Origin: Hirschia sp964342355
Lineage (GTDB): Bacteria > Pseudomonadota > Alphaproteobacteria > Caulobacterales > Hyphomonadaceae
Direction: 5' to 3'
DNA: 64,000 nt
Assembly: GCA_964342355.1 (NCBI GenBank)
Contig: CAYFFG010000001.1
Location: 186,001 to 250,000, forward strand
Positions 43,522 to 51,828 of this stretch are shown here, one piece after another. The notes beneath the pieces are model-generated. The model did not search any database and was not told the origin of the DNA. It saw only the letters and a program-made list of their open reading frames with translations. The position numbers and the translations under genes were made by a program. How positions within the stretch are numbered: the stretch's first letter is position 1; the number at the start of each line of letters is the position of its first letter.

Positions 43522-45999
43522 ATGACTGACCAGCTAGATCCATTCGCACATCTCCTGCCAAACAGGTTTGCAAGTTGGTTTGCGGATCGTGGTTGGTTAC
43601 TGCGTGCCCACCAGGCCGGATTGATTCAAGCAGCATCCCGCGGTGAGGGCGGGCTGGTGATCGCGCCCACAGGCGGCGGTAAAACACTTGCCGGATTTTT
43701 GCCCAGCCTGATTGATCTTGATCAGCGCGGAACCGGCAAAGGCCTCCACACGCTTTATGTGTCGCCCCTTAAAGCGTTGGCGACCGATGTTGCGCGCAAC
43801 CTCCAGACGCCGATTGCGGAAATGGGACTTCAGGTTTCCGCTGAAACACGTACCGGTGACACACCCCAGCACAAGCGTCGTCGGCAACGACAATATCCGC
43901 CAGACATTCTGCTAACGACGCCAGAACAGCTCTCACTCCTGATCGCGTCTGATTATGCGCGTGTCTTCTTTGAAGATTTGAAAGCCATCATCGTTGATGA
44001 AATCCATGCCATTGCGCCCACGAAACGCGGCGACCTCCTGGCATTGGCGATGTCGACGATACGACAATGGGCGCCAGGCGCACGCATGGTGGGGTTGTCG
44101 GCAACAGTCAAAGATCCGGACCAATTGGCGCGCTGGCTGGGCGAGGGCGTCCCAATCATCTGCATGGCGGGCGGCGCCAAAGCCGACATGTCAGTGCTCG
44201 ACAGCGATGAGCGCATTCCCTGGTCAGGTCATTCTGGTCGCCATACCGTTGGCGAAGTCTATGAACAGATCAAACGCGCGCATATGGCGTTGGTATTCGT
44301 CAATACACGCAGTCAGGCTGAAATCATGTTTCAGGAGCTGTGGCGGGTGAACGAAGACAATCTGCCGATCGCGCTTCATCACGGGTCTTTGGATGTGGGA
44401 CAGCGCCGCAAAGTCGAAGCCGCCATGGCGGCCGGCGTATTAAAAGCGGTTGTGTGCACCTCCACACTCGATCTGGGCATTGACTGGGGCGATGTTGATC
44501 TTGTGATCCAGATGGGCGCGCCAAAAGGATCGTCTCGTCTTATCCAGCGTATCGGACGCGCGAACCACCGACTAGATGAGCCGTCACGCGCTTTGCTCGC
44601 GCCAACCAATCGTTTTGAGGTGCTAGAATGTAGAGCTGCGATTGAAGCCGTTTCAGAAGGTGCGCTGGATGGGCCTGCGCCAAGGCGTGGCGCGCTCGAT
44701 TGCCTCGCTCAGCACATTATGGGACGCGCATGCGGGGAAGGGTTTGAGCCGCTGAAGCTTTTTGAGGAAATAACCGCGTCGGAGCCATATGCAGATCTGC
44801 CGTGGGAGACTTATGAGCGTGTCGTTGAGTTTGTCGCCACAGGCGGATATGCGCTGGCGACCTATGATCGCTTCAGACGTATCTTAAAGAACAAGCAGAC
44901 AGGTCTCTGGAAAGTGCGCAGTCCGGATATGGCCCAGCGCCACCGTCTGAATATCGGCGCGATTGTCGAAAGCCCGATGCTGAAAATCCGACTTGGCGGC
45001 CGATTGCGCCGCAATGATCAGGGTGAGCCGATATTGAACAAACTTGGTGGGCGCGTGCTGGGTGAGGTTGAGGAGTGGTTTATCGAGACCCTCACACCGG
45101 GCGACACATTTCTGTTCGCGGGTGAAATCTTAGAATTTCAGGCCATGGTCGAAACTGATGTGTTGGTGACCCGCTCAAATGATCCTGAACCAGCAGTGCC
45201 CAGCTATAATGGCGGGAAGTTTCCACTATCGACATTTCTGGCCGAGCGGGTGCGAAACATCATCTCAAACTCTGAAAGCTGGGGTGCCTTGCCAGAACAG
45301 GTGCGTGAATGGATCAAGATTCAAAAAGAGAAATCCGCCATCCCATCCGCCACAGATATGCTGGTCGAAACATTTCCGCGTGGCGGTAAGTTTTATTTGG
45401 TGGCGTATCCATTTGAAGGGCGGCTTTGTCACCAGACTATGGGCATGCTTCTCACACGGCGACTAGAGCGTATGGGCTTGGAACCATTAGGTTTTGTGGC
45501 ATCAGAGTATGCGCTTTCCGTCTGGGCTCTCAAGGATCTATCCACAAAAGACATGGGGGAACTCTTCCATGAAGATATGCTAGGAGACGACCTGGAAGAA
45601 TGGCTGGATGAAAGCGCGCTGATGAAACGGACATTTCGAAACTGCGCATTGATTTCCGGATTGATCGAAAGGCGCTTTCCCGGTCAGGAGAAAACAGGTC
45701 GTCAGGTCACGTTTTCCACGGACCTGATTTACGACGTCCTGCGCTCGCATGAGCCTGATCATATCCTTCTGCAAGCAGCGCGACAGGACGCAGCTGATGG
45801 GCTCTTAGATATCCGGCGCCTTGGCGATACGCTGGCGCGCATACGAGGCCATATTGTGCACAAGGCTTTGACGCGCATTTCGCCGTTTGCAGTGCCTGTC
45901 ATGCTGGAAATAGGACGTGAGCCAGTTTTTGGCGGCGACGCGTCCGAGGCAATCCTGCGCGAGGCAGAAGAAGATCTGGTGCGGGATGCAATGACTTAA
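43522..45999 (+). CDS. Ligase-associated Lhr-like DEXH-box helicase
   Basis: 825 residues. SF2 helicase: motif I GLVIAPTGGGKTLAGFLP, motif II IIVDEIHAIAPTKRGD, motif III VGLSATV, and TLDLGIDWGDVDLVIQMGAPKGSSRLIQRIGRANHRLDEPSRA for motifs V and VI. The Lhr core domain with GGRLRRNDQGEPILNKLGGRVLGEVEEWF follows, then a C-terminal region of the DEXH-associated type. It unwinds DNA or RNA:DNA hybrids and completes the ligase/exonuclease set located 2-5 kb away on the other strand. No ribosome site is clear. Confidence 0.94.
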   Translation: MTDQLDPFAHLLPNRFASWFADRGWLLRAHQAGLIQAASRGEGGLVIAPTGGGKTLAGFLPSLIDLDQRGTGKGLHTLYVSPLKALATDVARNLQTPIAEMGLQVSAETRTGDTPQHKRRRQRQYPPDILLTTPEQLSLLIASDYARVFFEDLKAIIVDEIHAIAPTKRGDLLALAMSTIRQWAPGARMVGLSATVKDPDQLARWLGEGVPIICMAGGAKADMSVLDSDERIPWSGHSGRHTVGEVYEQIKRAHMALVFVNTRSQAEIMFQELWRVNEDNLPIALHHGSLDVGQRRKVEAAMAAGVLKAVVCTSTLDLGIDWGDVDLVIQMGAPKGSSRLIQRIGRANHRLDEPSRALLAPTNRFEVLECRAAIEAVSEGALDGPAPRRGALDCLAQHIMGRACGEGFEPLKLFEEITASEPYADLPWETYERVVEFVATGGYALATYDRFRRILKNKQTGLWKVRSPDMAQRHRLNIGAIVESPMLKIRLGGRLRRNDQGEPILNKLGGRVLGEVEEWFIETLTPGDTFLFAGEILEFQAMVETDVLVTRSNDPEPAVPSYNGGKFPLSTFLAERVRNIISNSESWGALPEQVREWIKIQKEKSAIPSATDMLVETFPRGGKFYLVAYPFEGRLCHQTMGMLLTRRLERMGLEPLGFVASEYALSVWALKDLSTKDMGELFHEDMLGDDLEEWLDESALMKRTFRNCALISGLIERRFPGQEKTGRQVTFSTDLIYDVLRSHEPDHILLQAARQDAADGLLDIRRLGDTLARIRGHIVHKALTRISPFAVPVMLEIGREPVFGGDASEAILREAEEDLVRDAMT

Positions 46000-46003
46000 G
46001 CGC

Positions 46004-46036
46004 AAAAAAGGGGCGACCCTGTAAAGGGCCGCCCAA
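46004..46036 (-). terminator. Rho-independent terminator of the copper-monooxygenase-like gene
   Basis: Hairpin with arms GGGCG-ACCCT/AGGG-CGCCC; on the minus strand it is followed by CTTTTTTGCG, about 30 bases after the stop of the minus-strand gene. Confidence 0.8.
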
Positions 46037-46062
46037 ATGGGAGAGGGGAGACTATTAAAGTC

Positions 46063-48132
46063 TTATTGCGGACGGTTGCCGCGTCCCATGAACTTGCGAA
46101 CGGTGATCCATTCTTCCTTGCTGACAGCGCCGTCTTTGTTGAAGTCCATTTGTTGGAAACCCGCCTTCATGCGAGATCCCATCATGCCTTTGAGTTCGGC
46201 TTCAACGAGACGTCCGTCCATATTGTCGTCCATGGCGCCAAAGAAGCCGAGCGTTTGTAATTCGACGTCTTTTTCATCCATGCGGTTGGCGGTGGTTTCG
46301 CCTTTCCAGCGATAGGACAGGCGGGTGTAGAGCATTTCTTCGAAGCTTTGCTCGCCCCAGGTCACATTGGCTTCAGGGTCAGGGTTGGCCAGATTGTCTT
46401 CAGAGTTGTCATAGACATATTCTGCGATCAGTTTTGACCCGGCCGGGATCTCGACGATGTCCTCAAACCAATAGGCGCGCTGCCAGTTGAAGTCGTAGCG
46501 GGGCAGGGACAACAACATCTTCTCTTCGCCATCAGGGTATTGCAGCTTCAGGTTTGATGAGTAGCCACGATAGTGTGCATGCGGGAAGACATAGAAGAGC
46601 TCAGCATCATGTGGAAACTCCATATATGCTGTTTCGAGGTGACGGGCCTCTCCGGCTGGGATCTCAATGGATGCGTCGATAATTGTCGCAGTCCGGTTGA
46701 TCAGTTCAGGCGTTTCGTCGTGAAAGTAAAAGCCAATCCTCGTCTGATCCGTCACTTCCTTGCCGTATGGCGTGTAATGCATTTGCAATGCGACGACACC
46801 ACCTGCTGGGAAGGGGACGCCGGCATCATCAGGCTGAACCGCAGATTCTGATCCAACAGCATAACTACCCGTGTTAAACTCCCAGCGTCCTGTGGATGCG
46901 GCTGCGTCTTCTGGGACGTCAGACAGGTATCCGGAAAGCACGTGATGCACGACTTGTCGGTTGCCTGCTTTGATAGTTGTCGCTCTTAGCCACTTATCCT
47001 CGGTCAGCGGGTTTTCAATGACCGGGTAAACGTAATCCACCACACCGTTTGCAGGGACGGTATATTCAGGCGCTGTCAGGATGAGGTCTGGCTCGCCTAA
47101 TGGCCATTCCGGCGCGTGGTGTTCGAGCTTGGCGAGTGGGTCTTCGCCCTCGCCACGCGGGGCGCCGGCTTCAATCCAGTGGATCAGGGTTTTGACTTGC
47201 TCATTCGTCAGATCACGGTTTTCATGCAGTTTCCCGATTTCAGGGTCAGGGTGCCACGGCGGCATACGGTCTGTTCGCACAACTTCGCGGATCATTGGCG
47301 CCCAGCCGGAGACTGCGTCATAGTCCGTCATCGCCCAGGGTCCAATTCCGCCTTCCTGGTGACATTCAACGCACTTTTCCTCAAGGATAGGGGCAATGTC
47401 ATTGACGTAGGTCAGTTTGGCGTGCTCGTCGCGCTTGTCCTTCTCGAGGAAGTTGATCATGCAGCCTGCACGGATTGCTGGCGGCTTGGTGGTGATTTCG
47501 TCACCGGCCATCAGGGCGTTGAGAACGTCTTTGACATAGTGCTCTTTGGCTTCGGCGCGCTGGCGCTCATAGGTCTGTCGGTCATTTAGCGGTCCGTAAT
47601 ATACGACCTTAAACCCTTGTGCCGGGTCGAGCACAAAAACCTGGGCGGTGCGATCATAGCCCATGGATTCGCCGATGATCTGGTTCACGTCATGCAGGAT
47701 AGGCATGTCGATGTTGAATTCAGCCGCTTCTGCGGCAAGGTCAGCGCGTGTGTCCTGCGGGTTGGAGTTGATCATCCAGAACTCAATGTCCTGATCCGCA
47801 AACTGTTCTTTTAGCGCCATGTAGTCAGGAACGGCGCCGCGAACAATTGGACAGCCATTACCATGTGTCATGATCACGACAGCTTTGGCGTTCATCTCAT
47901 AGTAGAGTTCGTGGCTTTTGCCCGCATGATCAATCAAGCGGAAATTGTCGATATACTCTGGCACATTTGCGACCGGTCCATGGGACGCCATGTGCATGCT
48001 CTCATGGTTTGAATGAGCGTCGTGCGCCGTTTGTTGTGTGTTGGTCTTGGTGTCCGAAATGGAGCATGCGCCAACAGCTACCGTCGTGAACGCAGCCGTA
48101 GCGAACAGCCCCCATAAGAGCTGTTTCGACAT
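46063..48132 (-). CDS. Redoxin / cytochrome c / copper type II monooxygenase-like / EF-hand fusion lipoprotein
   Basis: 689 residues from the ATG at 48132 with GGAGG in front (the frame is open to 48198). Lipobox ending at C23 (VGAC), then a His/Met-rich stretch (36-55). Residues about 60-200: thioredoxin-like redoxin domain with a single Cys (NGCPI, C94) and FVLDPAQGFKVVYYGP. Residues 245-300: CVECH haem c motif (254-258) with M290 as a possible axial ligand. Residues 345-610: PHM/DBH-like copper domain, with HH 396-397, H452 (MHYT), HAH 518-520 and M600 (EEML), matching the known copper ligands. Two EF-hands end it (DDNMDGRLVEAE, DFNKDGAVSKEE). A periplasmic oxidase; substrate unknown. Confidence 0.85.
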   Translation of the reverse strand: MSKQLLWGLFATAAFTTVAVGACSISDTKTNTQQTAHDAHSNHESMHMASHGPVANVPEYIDNFRLIDHAGKSHELYYEMNAKAVVIMTHGNGCPIVRGAVPDYMALKEQFADQDIEFWMINSNPQDTRADLAAEAAEFNIDMPILHDVNQIIGESMGYDRTAQVFVLDPAQGFKVVYYGPLNDRQTYERQRAEAKEHYVKDVLNALMAGDEITTKPPAIRAGCMINFLEKDKRDEHAKLTYVNDIAPILEEKCVECHQEGGIGPWAMTDYDAVSGWAPMIREVVRTDRMPPWHPDPEIGKLHENRDLTNEQVKTLIHWIEAGAPRGEGEDPLAKLEHHAPEWPLGEPDLILTAPEYTVPANGVVDYVYPVIENPLTEDKWLRATTIKAGNRQVVHHVLSGYLSDVPEDAAASTGRWEFNTGSYAVGSESAVQPDDAGVPFPAGGVVALQMHYTPYGKEVTDQTRIGFYFHDETPELINRTATIIDASIEIPAGEARHLETAYMEFPHDAELFYVFPHAHYRGYSSNLKLQYPDGEEKMLLSLPRYDFNWQRAYWFEDIVEIPAGSKLIAEYVYDNSEDNLANPDPEANVTWGEQSFEEMLYTRLSYRWKGETTANRMDEKDVELQTLGFFGAMDDNMDGRLVEAELKGMMGSRMKAGFQQMDFNKDGAVSKEEWITVRKFMGRGNRPQ

Positions 48133-48325
48133 CCGTATTCCTCCCGCCTTTATATTATGTAGGGGCAACTTTACCGACCTTACGTTTGGGAAGATCAAGC
48201 GGTTCTTTAGTCAACAAGTGTTGCAGCACACTCATAAAATAAAACAACTTGCTTTTGCAAATTAAAATCATTATAAATAAATATGTGTAAGGGGTTAGTT
48301 TAATAATTCAGCAAGAGGCTTTCTC

Positions 48326-48532
48326 ATGCAGGTTTTGAAGACATTCACATATGGCGCTATGCACTTAAGCGTTGCGATACTTGTTGCTTACGTTCTGACC
48401 GGAGATTGGGCGATTGCTCTAGGTGTCGGGATAATTGAACCAATCGTACAGACTTTCGCCTACACATTTCATGAAAAAATCTGGGCGCTCATAAAGGGCG
48501 ACCAGGCACCGCTTTCGGTCTGCAGCGCCTGA
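48326..48532 (+). CDS. DUF2061 family small membrane protein
   Basis: 68 residues. MQVLKTFTYGAMHLSVAILVAYVLTGDWAIALGVGIIEPIVQTFAYTFHEKIW in its blocks shows two hydrophobic segments and the DUF2061 pattern (Lys-Thr near the start, the LTGDW turn, and YTFHEKIWA at the end of the second helix). Function unknown. Convergent with the SDR gene, 13 bases away. AAGAGG is a ribosome site. Confidence 0.85.
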   Translation: MQVLKTFTYGAMHLSVAILVAYVLTGDWAIALGVGIIEPIVQTFAYTFHEKIWALIKGDQAPLSVCSA

Positions 48533-48545
48533 TCTTTGAAGCGTG

Positions 48546-49418
48546 TTAAGTTGCTGCGTAAACAGGTTTCAGACTGTCCACCAAAGCGGACTGAACCGGT
48601 GCAACGGCTTCGTTAAATGCTGTAACGCCCATGTCTGCGCCAACTTGTGTGCGTAGCGGAAGCGGAGAGGTCGAAAATACCAAGTCTGCGGTCATGCGAG
48701 CAACGTTTGCAGCGTCTGTGATGCTTTCGCCCTGAGCAAACATGTCATGGAACATTCCGAGCAGTTTTTCCCTGCCTTTGCTGAGTTCGCCATATTGGCT
48801 GAGGCACGCCAAATCTTGCGGCGCTGGGGCCGATGCGACGAGATCTGTAGCGTGACCGCTCGGCTCAACAAGGACGCTGTCGATGCCGAATGGCTCAAGT
48901 TCGTAATGCAGCGTCTCACAATAAGCTTCCATCGCCCATTTGCTAGCGCAATAGAGGCCAAAATATGGGATTGCCAACCGGCCAGCTGCGGAGCTGATGC
49001 TGATAATGCGTCCAGCTTTGCGTTTCCGCATGAAAGGGAGAACTGCGCGGCAGGTGCGCATAATGCCATAGACATTCACATCGAAAGTTTGTTGCGCTTG
49101 CTCCAGCGTGAATGCTTCAGTGAGACCGGTCGGCATAATGCCGGCATTGTTGATGAGCGCATCAATCTGTCCTTCAGATTCTACGCTTTGAACCGCTTTG
49201 TCGACTGATGTCTGGTCGCAAACATCAAGGTCTAAGACTTGAAGACTCAAGTCCTCTTGGTTGGCCCAGCCTGTAAGTTCCTGTGCGATAGCGCTGTTGC
49301 GACCATTTGGGTCACGCATGGTAGCAATCACCGTTGCGCCACGGACGGCTAATTCTTTTGCTAGAATGTATCCGATGCCGCGACTGGCACCGGTTATAAG
49401 GGCTGTTGTAGTGGTCAT
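48546..49418 (-). CDS. SDR family oxidoreductase
   Basis: 290 residues. Cofactor loop LITGASRGIGYILAK, NNAGIM, catalytic serine in IISISSAAGRLA and YCASK as the Tyr-Lys pair. The segment after it (ALEAYCETLHYELEPFGIDSVLVEPS) is typical of NADP-dependent short-chain reductases. The ATG directly follows the TAA of the TetR gene upstream (TAAATG), so they form one operon and this enzyme is the likely regulated target. Substrate unknown. Confidence 0.9.
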   Translation of the reverse strand: MTTTTALITGASRGIGYILAKELAVRGATVIATMRDPNGRNSAIAQELTGWANQEDLSLQVLDLDVCDQTSVDKAVQSVESEGQIDALINNAGIMPTGLTEAFTLEQAQQTFDVNVYGIMRTCRAVLPFMRKRKAGRIISISSAAGRLAIPYFGLYCASKWAMEAYCETLHYELEPFGIDSVLVEPSGHATDLVASAPAPQDLACLSQYGELSKGREKLLGMFHDMFAQGESITDAANVARMTADLVFSTSPLPLRTQVGADMGVTAFNEAVAPVQSALVDSLKPVYAAT

Positions 49419-50033
49419 TTAAGCATCCTTTTTGAAAATGGATTTGAGGAAAAGTTGAAGGGGTTCGCCATTTCCGCGCGCCTTCATTCTCGTCAGCGCA
49501 CCGCTCCAGGCGTTGAGCAACCATTCAGCAGCTTCAGCATCGCTCAGGTGGGAAAGGTTGATGTCTGCTTTATTGAGTTTGGAAATGCAGGCGCTGAGCG
49601 CAGCACTCAGTTCGCTCCAGCTTTTATTGAGTTCAGCCTGAAAGCCGGGACTGGAAGCGCCTAGCTCTGTAGATAGGTTGCACATCAAACAACCTTGCGA
49701 AAAGTCGCGTCCTTCAAAGTCGTCATAAGCTGTTTCAAAAAAGCGCTTCAGGCGTTTGACGGGCGCTAGATCCTCATTTTTGAGAACATCTTGCGCCATT
49801 TTAAGCTGCTGAGCATGGTAGTGCTGAAGGACCGCTAAACCGAATGTCTCTTTGCTATCAAAGTAATGATAGAAAGAGCCTTTAGGCACATTACTCTCAC
49901 GCAAAATATCGTTGATCCCAACACTGTCATAACTATTGGCGCGGATCAGTTTCATGCCCGTGTCGAGCAGTGTGTCGCGCGCTGCCGCGTAAGCTTCTTC
50001 GTTGCGTGTTCTTGCCAACTTCAAGGCTCCCAT
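49419..50033 (-). CDS. TetR family regulator, NemR/AcuR-like
   Basis: 204 residues. HTH at about 25-65 (SYDSVGINDILRESNVPKGSFYHYFDSKETF). The ligand domain contains DFSQGCLMCNLSTELGAS, the segment that carries the redox-sensing cysteine of NemR-type proteins. A perfect 16-base palindrome (50051-50066) lies 18 bases upstream. It probably represses its own operon with the SDR and senses an electrophile; this is inference from family knowledge. Confidence 0.9.
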   Translation of the reverse strand: MGALKLARTRNEEAYAAARDTLLDTGMKLIRANSYDSVGINDILRESNVPKGSFYHYFDSKETFGLAVLQHYHAQQLKMAQDVLKNEDLAPVKRLKRFFETAYDDFEGRDFSQGCLMCNLSTELGASSPGFQAELNKSWSELSAALSACISKLNKADINLSHLSDAEAAEWLLNAWSGALTRMKARGNGEPLQLFLKSIFKKDA

Positions 50034-50050
50034 TGTGTTGATGATAAATA

Positions 50051-50066
50051 AATAGACCGGTCTATT
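50051..50066. promoter_or_regulatory. Perfect palindromic TetR operator
   Basis: AATAGACCGGTCTATT is self-complementary over 16 bases and lies just upstream of the TetR gene start. The TAGACCGGTCTA core is the kind of site bound by NemR/AcuR-type regulators. The divergent lipoprotein GST gene starts 126 bases away and may also be controlled. Confidence 0.75.
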
Positions 50067-50191
50067 AATTATTCAATGGCGGAGTGGAATTTTTTATGAG
50101 ATTTGTTTGGGGGCGAAGGTTTTGGTGATAATGCTATCTTTGTGTCAGCCTTGCTGATAGTGATTGGAAAACAAAAAAGGGGAGAGAGGCG

Positions 50192-50974
50192 TTGCGCCAA
50201 ATTCTAATGTCATCCGTTGTCGTGCTGGGACTGGCGGCATGCGCCACACAGCCGGTTACAAACACATCCGTCACCAACGATAAGAGCGTGCAGGAACAAG
50301 CCGCCATGCCAATGCCAGAGCTTACGATTTATCACCTGGAAGGGCGTCGTTCAGAACGGATTGTCTGGCTCATGGAAGAGCTCGGCATGCCGTATAAGCT
50401 GGAATATGTGCGCGGGGACCTGAACGCTTCAATGAACAAGGTAAGAGCTCTTGGGCATGAAATGCCTATGGTTCCAACCGTTGTTCTTGGGGAAGAAATA
50501 CTGGTGGAGTCCGGGGCGATCATTGAGACGATTCTCAACCGATATGCGCCTGGTCAGCTGACCCCTGCGCTCGACGACCCAGACTATGCCAAACACCTGA
50601 TGTGGATGCACTATGCTGAAGGTTCGCTTGCGGCGCGCTTGTTCAGTGATTATCGCGCTTGGCGAGTTAATCCGCCGAAACAGCGTTCTCCGCTTGTCGA
50701 TAGCGAGGCTGTGGTGAACTACGCTGAAAACCACCTGGAAAAGAAAGAATGGTTTGGTGGCGACGAGTTTTCAGCTGCAGACATTATGATGTTGTTCCCG
50801 CTAACGGTAGCGACCAATCTTAAATTGGTTGACGAGGCGGCTTTCCCTGAAATCGCGGACTGGAAGCAGCGCATTGAGGCGCGTCCAGCCTATCAGCGCA
50901 TGCTTGAAAAAGCGCGCCCCGATGGCATTCCAGGAAACCTTCCGCCAGTAAGTCAGCGACCGCCATCAAAGTAA
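50192..50974 (+). CDS. Glutathione S-transferase-like protein with lipoprotein signal
   Basis: 260 residues from a TTG start with GGAGAGAGG in front; a later ATG at 50207 would lack a ribosome site and the basic residue. The N-terminus MRQILMSSVVVLGLAAC is a lipoprotein signal (lipobox LAAC). The rest is a GST: ELTIYHLEGRRSERIVWLMEELGMPYKLEYV, the glutathione-contacting MPMVPTVVLGEEILVESGAIIETIL, and EWFGGDEFSAADIMMLFPL. A GST exported and anchored in the envelope is unusual. Divergent from the TetR/SDR operon. Confidence 0.85.
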   Translation: MRQILMSSVVVLGLAACATQPVTNTSVTNDKSVQEQAAMPMPELTIYHLEGRRSERIVWLMEELGMPYKLEYVRGDLNASMNKVRALGHEMPMVPTVVLGEEILVESGAIIETILNRYAPGQLTPALDDPDYAKHLMWMHYAEGSLAARLFSDYRAWRVNPPKQRSPLVDSEAVVNYAENHLEKKEWFGGDEFSAADIMMLFPLTVATNLKLVDEAAFPEIADWKQRIEARPAYQRMLEKARPDGIPGNLPPVSQRPPSK

Positions 50975-51033
50975 CTGGTCTGTTTCTGTTTTTGGCCTAA
51001 AGTGCTCTCAGCACAAAAAACAGGGAGAAAAAA

Positions 51034-51828
51034 ATGGCGCATGATGACGTTAAGCTGGAGGTGAAAGATCGCATCGCGATACTCACCTTTAATCGACCTG
51101 AGCGCTTGAACGCATTATCGCCAGACATGCTCAAGGGCGCGATTAGCGCGCTTGAGGCATGGTCAGTTGATCCGGAAGTCGGTTGTATTGTTGTTACCGG
51201 CGAAGGACGTGGTTTTTGTGCCGGTGGGGATGTTCAGGTGATGAATGAAGGCGTCTCCCGTGGTGCGCCGTTTGAAGAGAAACTGGACCGGCAACGCGGA
51301 TCGCATCGTTTAAGCGGCCTGCTTTACAATTGTCCGAAAGTGACCATCGCTGCGATCAACGGTCCTGCGGCTGGCGCCGGCATGGCGATTTCGCTCGCTT
51401 GCGATTTCCGAATTGCCAAGGCATCCGCAAAAATGACAACTGCTTTTGCCAAAGTCGGCTTTGCAGGAGACTTCGGCATCACATGGCCGTTGGTTCGCAT
51501 GTTGGGCGAAGCCAAAGCAAAAGAGTTATTGCTTCTGTCTGGCAAACTCACTGCGCAGGACGCCCTGCAACTCGGGCTCGTCAATAAAGTGGTTGGGGAT
51601 GACGCCTTTGATGAAGCTGTTCATGAAATGGCGTCAGGTTTTGCCCAAGGGCCTCAAACAGCTTTCCGCTATATGAAAGAAAATGCTCGTCTTGCCTCAG
51701 AGCAGGATTATCTTTCCATGCTGGATCGCGAAGCGTGGACACAGCTGCGCACCGGGGAAACCGAAGACCATAAAGAGGGTGCGCGCGCCTTTGTGGAAAA
51801 GCGCACGCCCAAATTCACCGGACGCTAG
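51034..51828 (+). CDS. Enoyl-CoA hydratase/isomerase family protein
   Basis: 264 residues, crotonase fold. Oxyanion-hole segments CAGGDVQVM and AAINGPAAGAGM are intact. At the catalytic site the hydratase glutamates are not both present: the segment reads TAFAKVGFAGDFGITWPL, with Asp in the second position, as in PaaG-type isomerases. It could be an isomerase of beta-oxidation or phenylacetate-type catabolism. It follows the lipoprotein GST by 59 bases; its 3' end overlaps the convergent DapA-like gene by 4 bases. Confidence 0.9.
   Translation: MAHDDVKLEVKDRIAILTFNRPERLNALSPDMLKGAISALEAWSVDPEVGCIVVTGEGRGFCAGGDVQVMNEGVSRGAPFEEKLDRQRGSHRLSGLLYNCPKVTIAAINGPAAGAGMAISLACDFRIAKASAKMTTAFAKVGFAGDFGITWPLVRMLGEAKAKELLLLSGKLTAQDALQLGLVNKVVGDDAFDEAVHEMASGFAQGPQTAFRYMKENARLASEQDYLSMLDREAWTQLRTGETEDHKEGARAFVEKRTPKFTGR

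Noticed and set aside
46005..46035. Hairpin after the Lhr-like helicase as its own terminator
   Set aside because: The T run is on the minus strand only, so it serves the opposite gene.
48747..49208. A 153-codon plus-strand reading frame inside the SDR gene
   Set aside because: It lies entirely antisense to a gene with intact SDR motifs.
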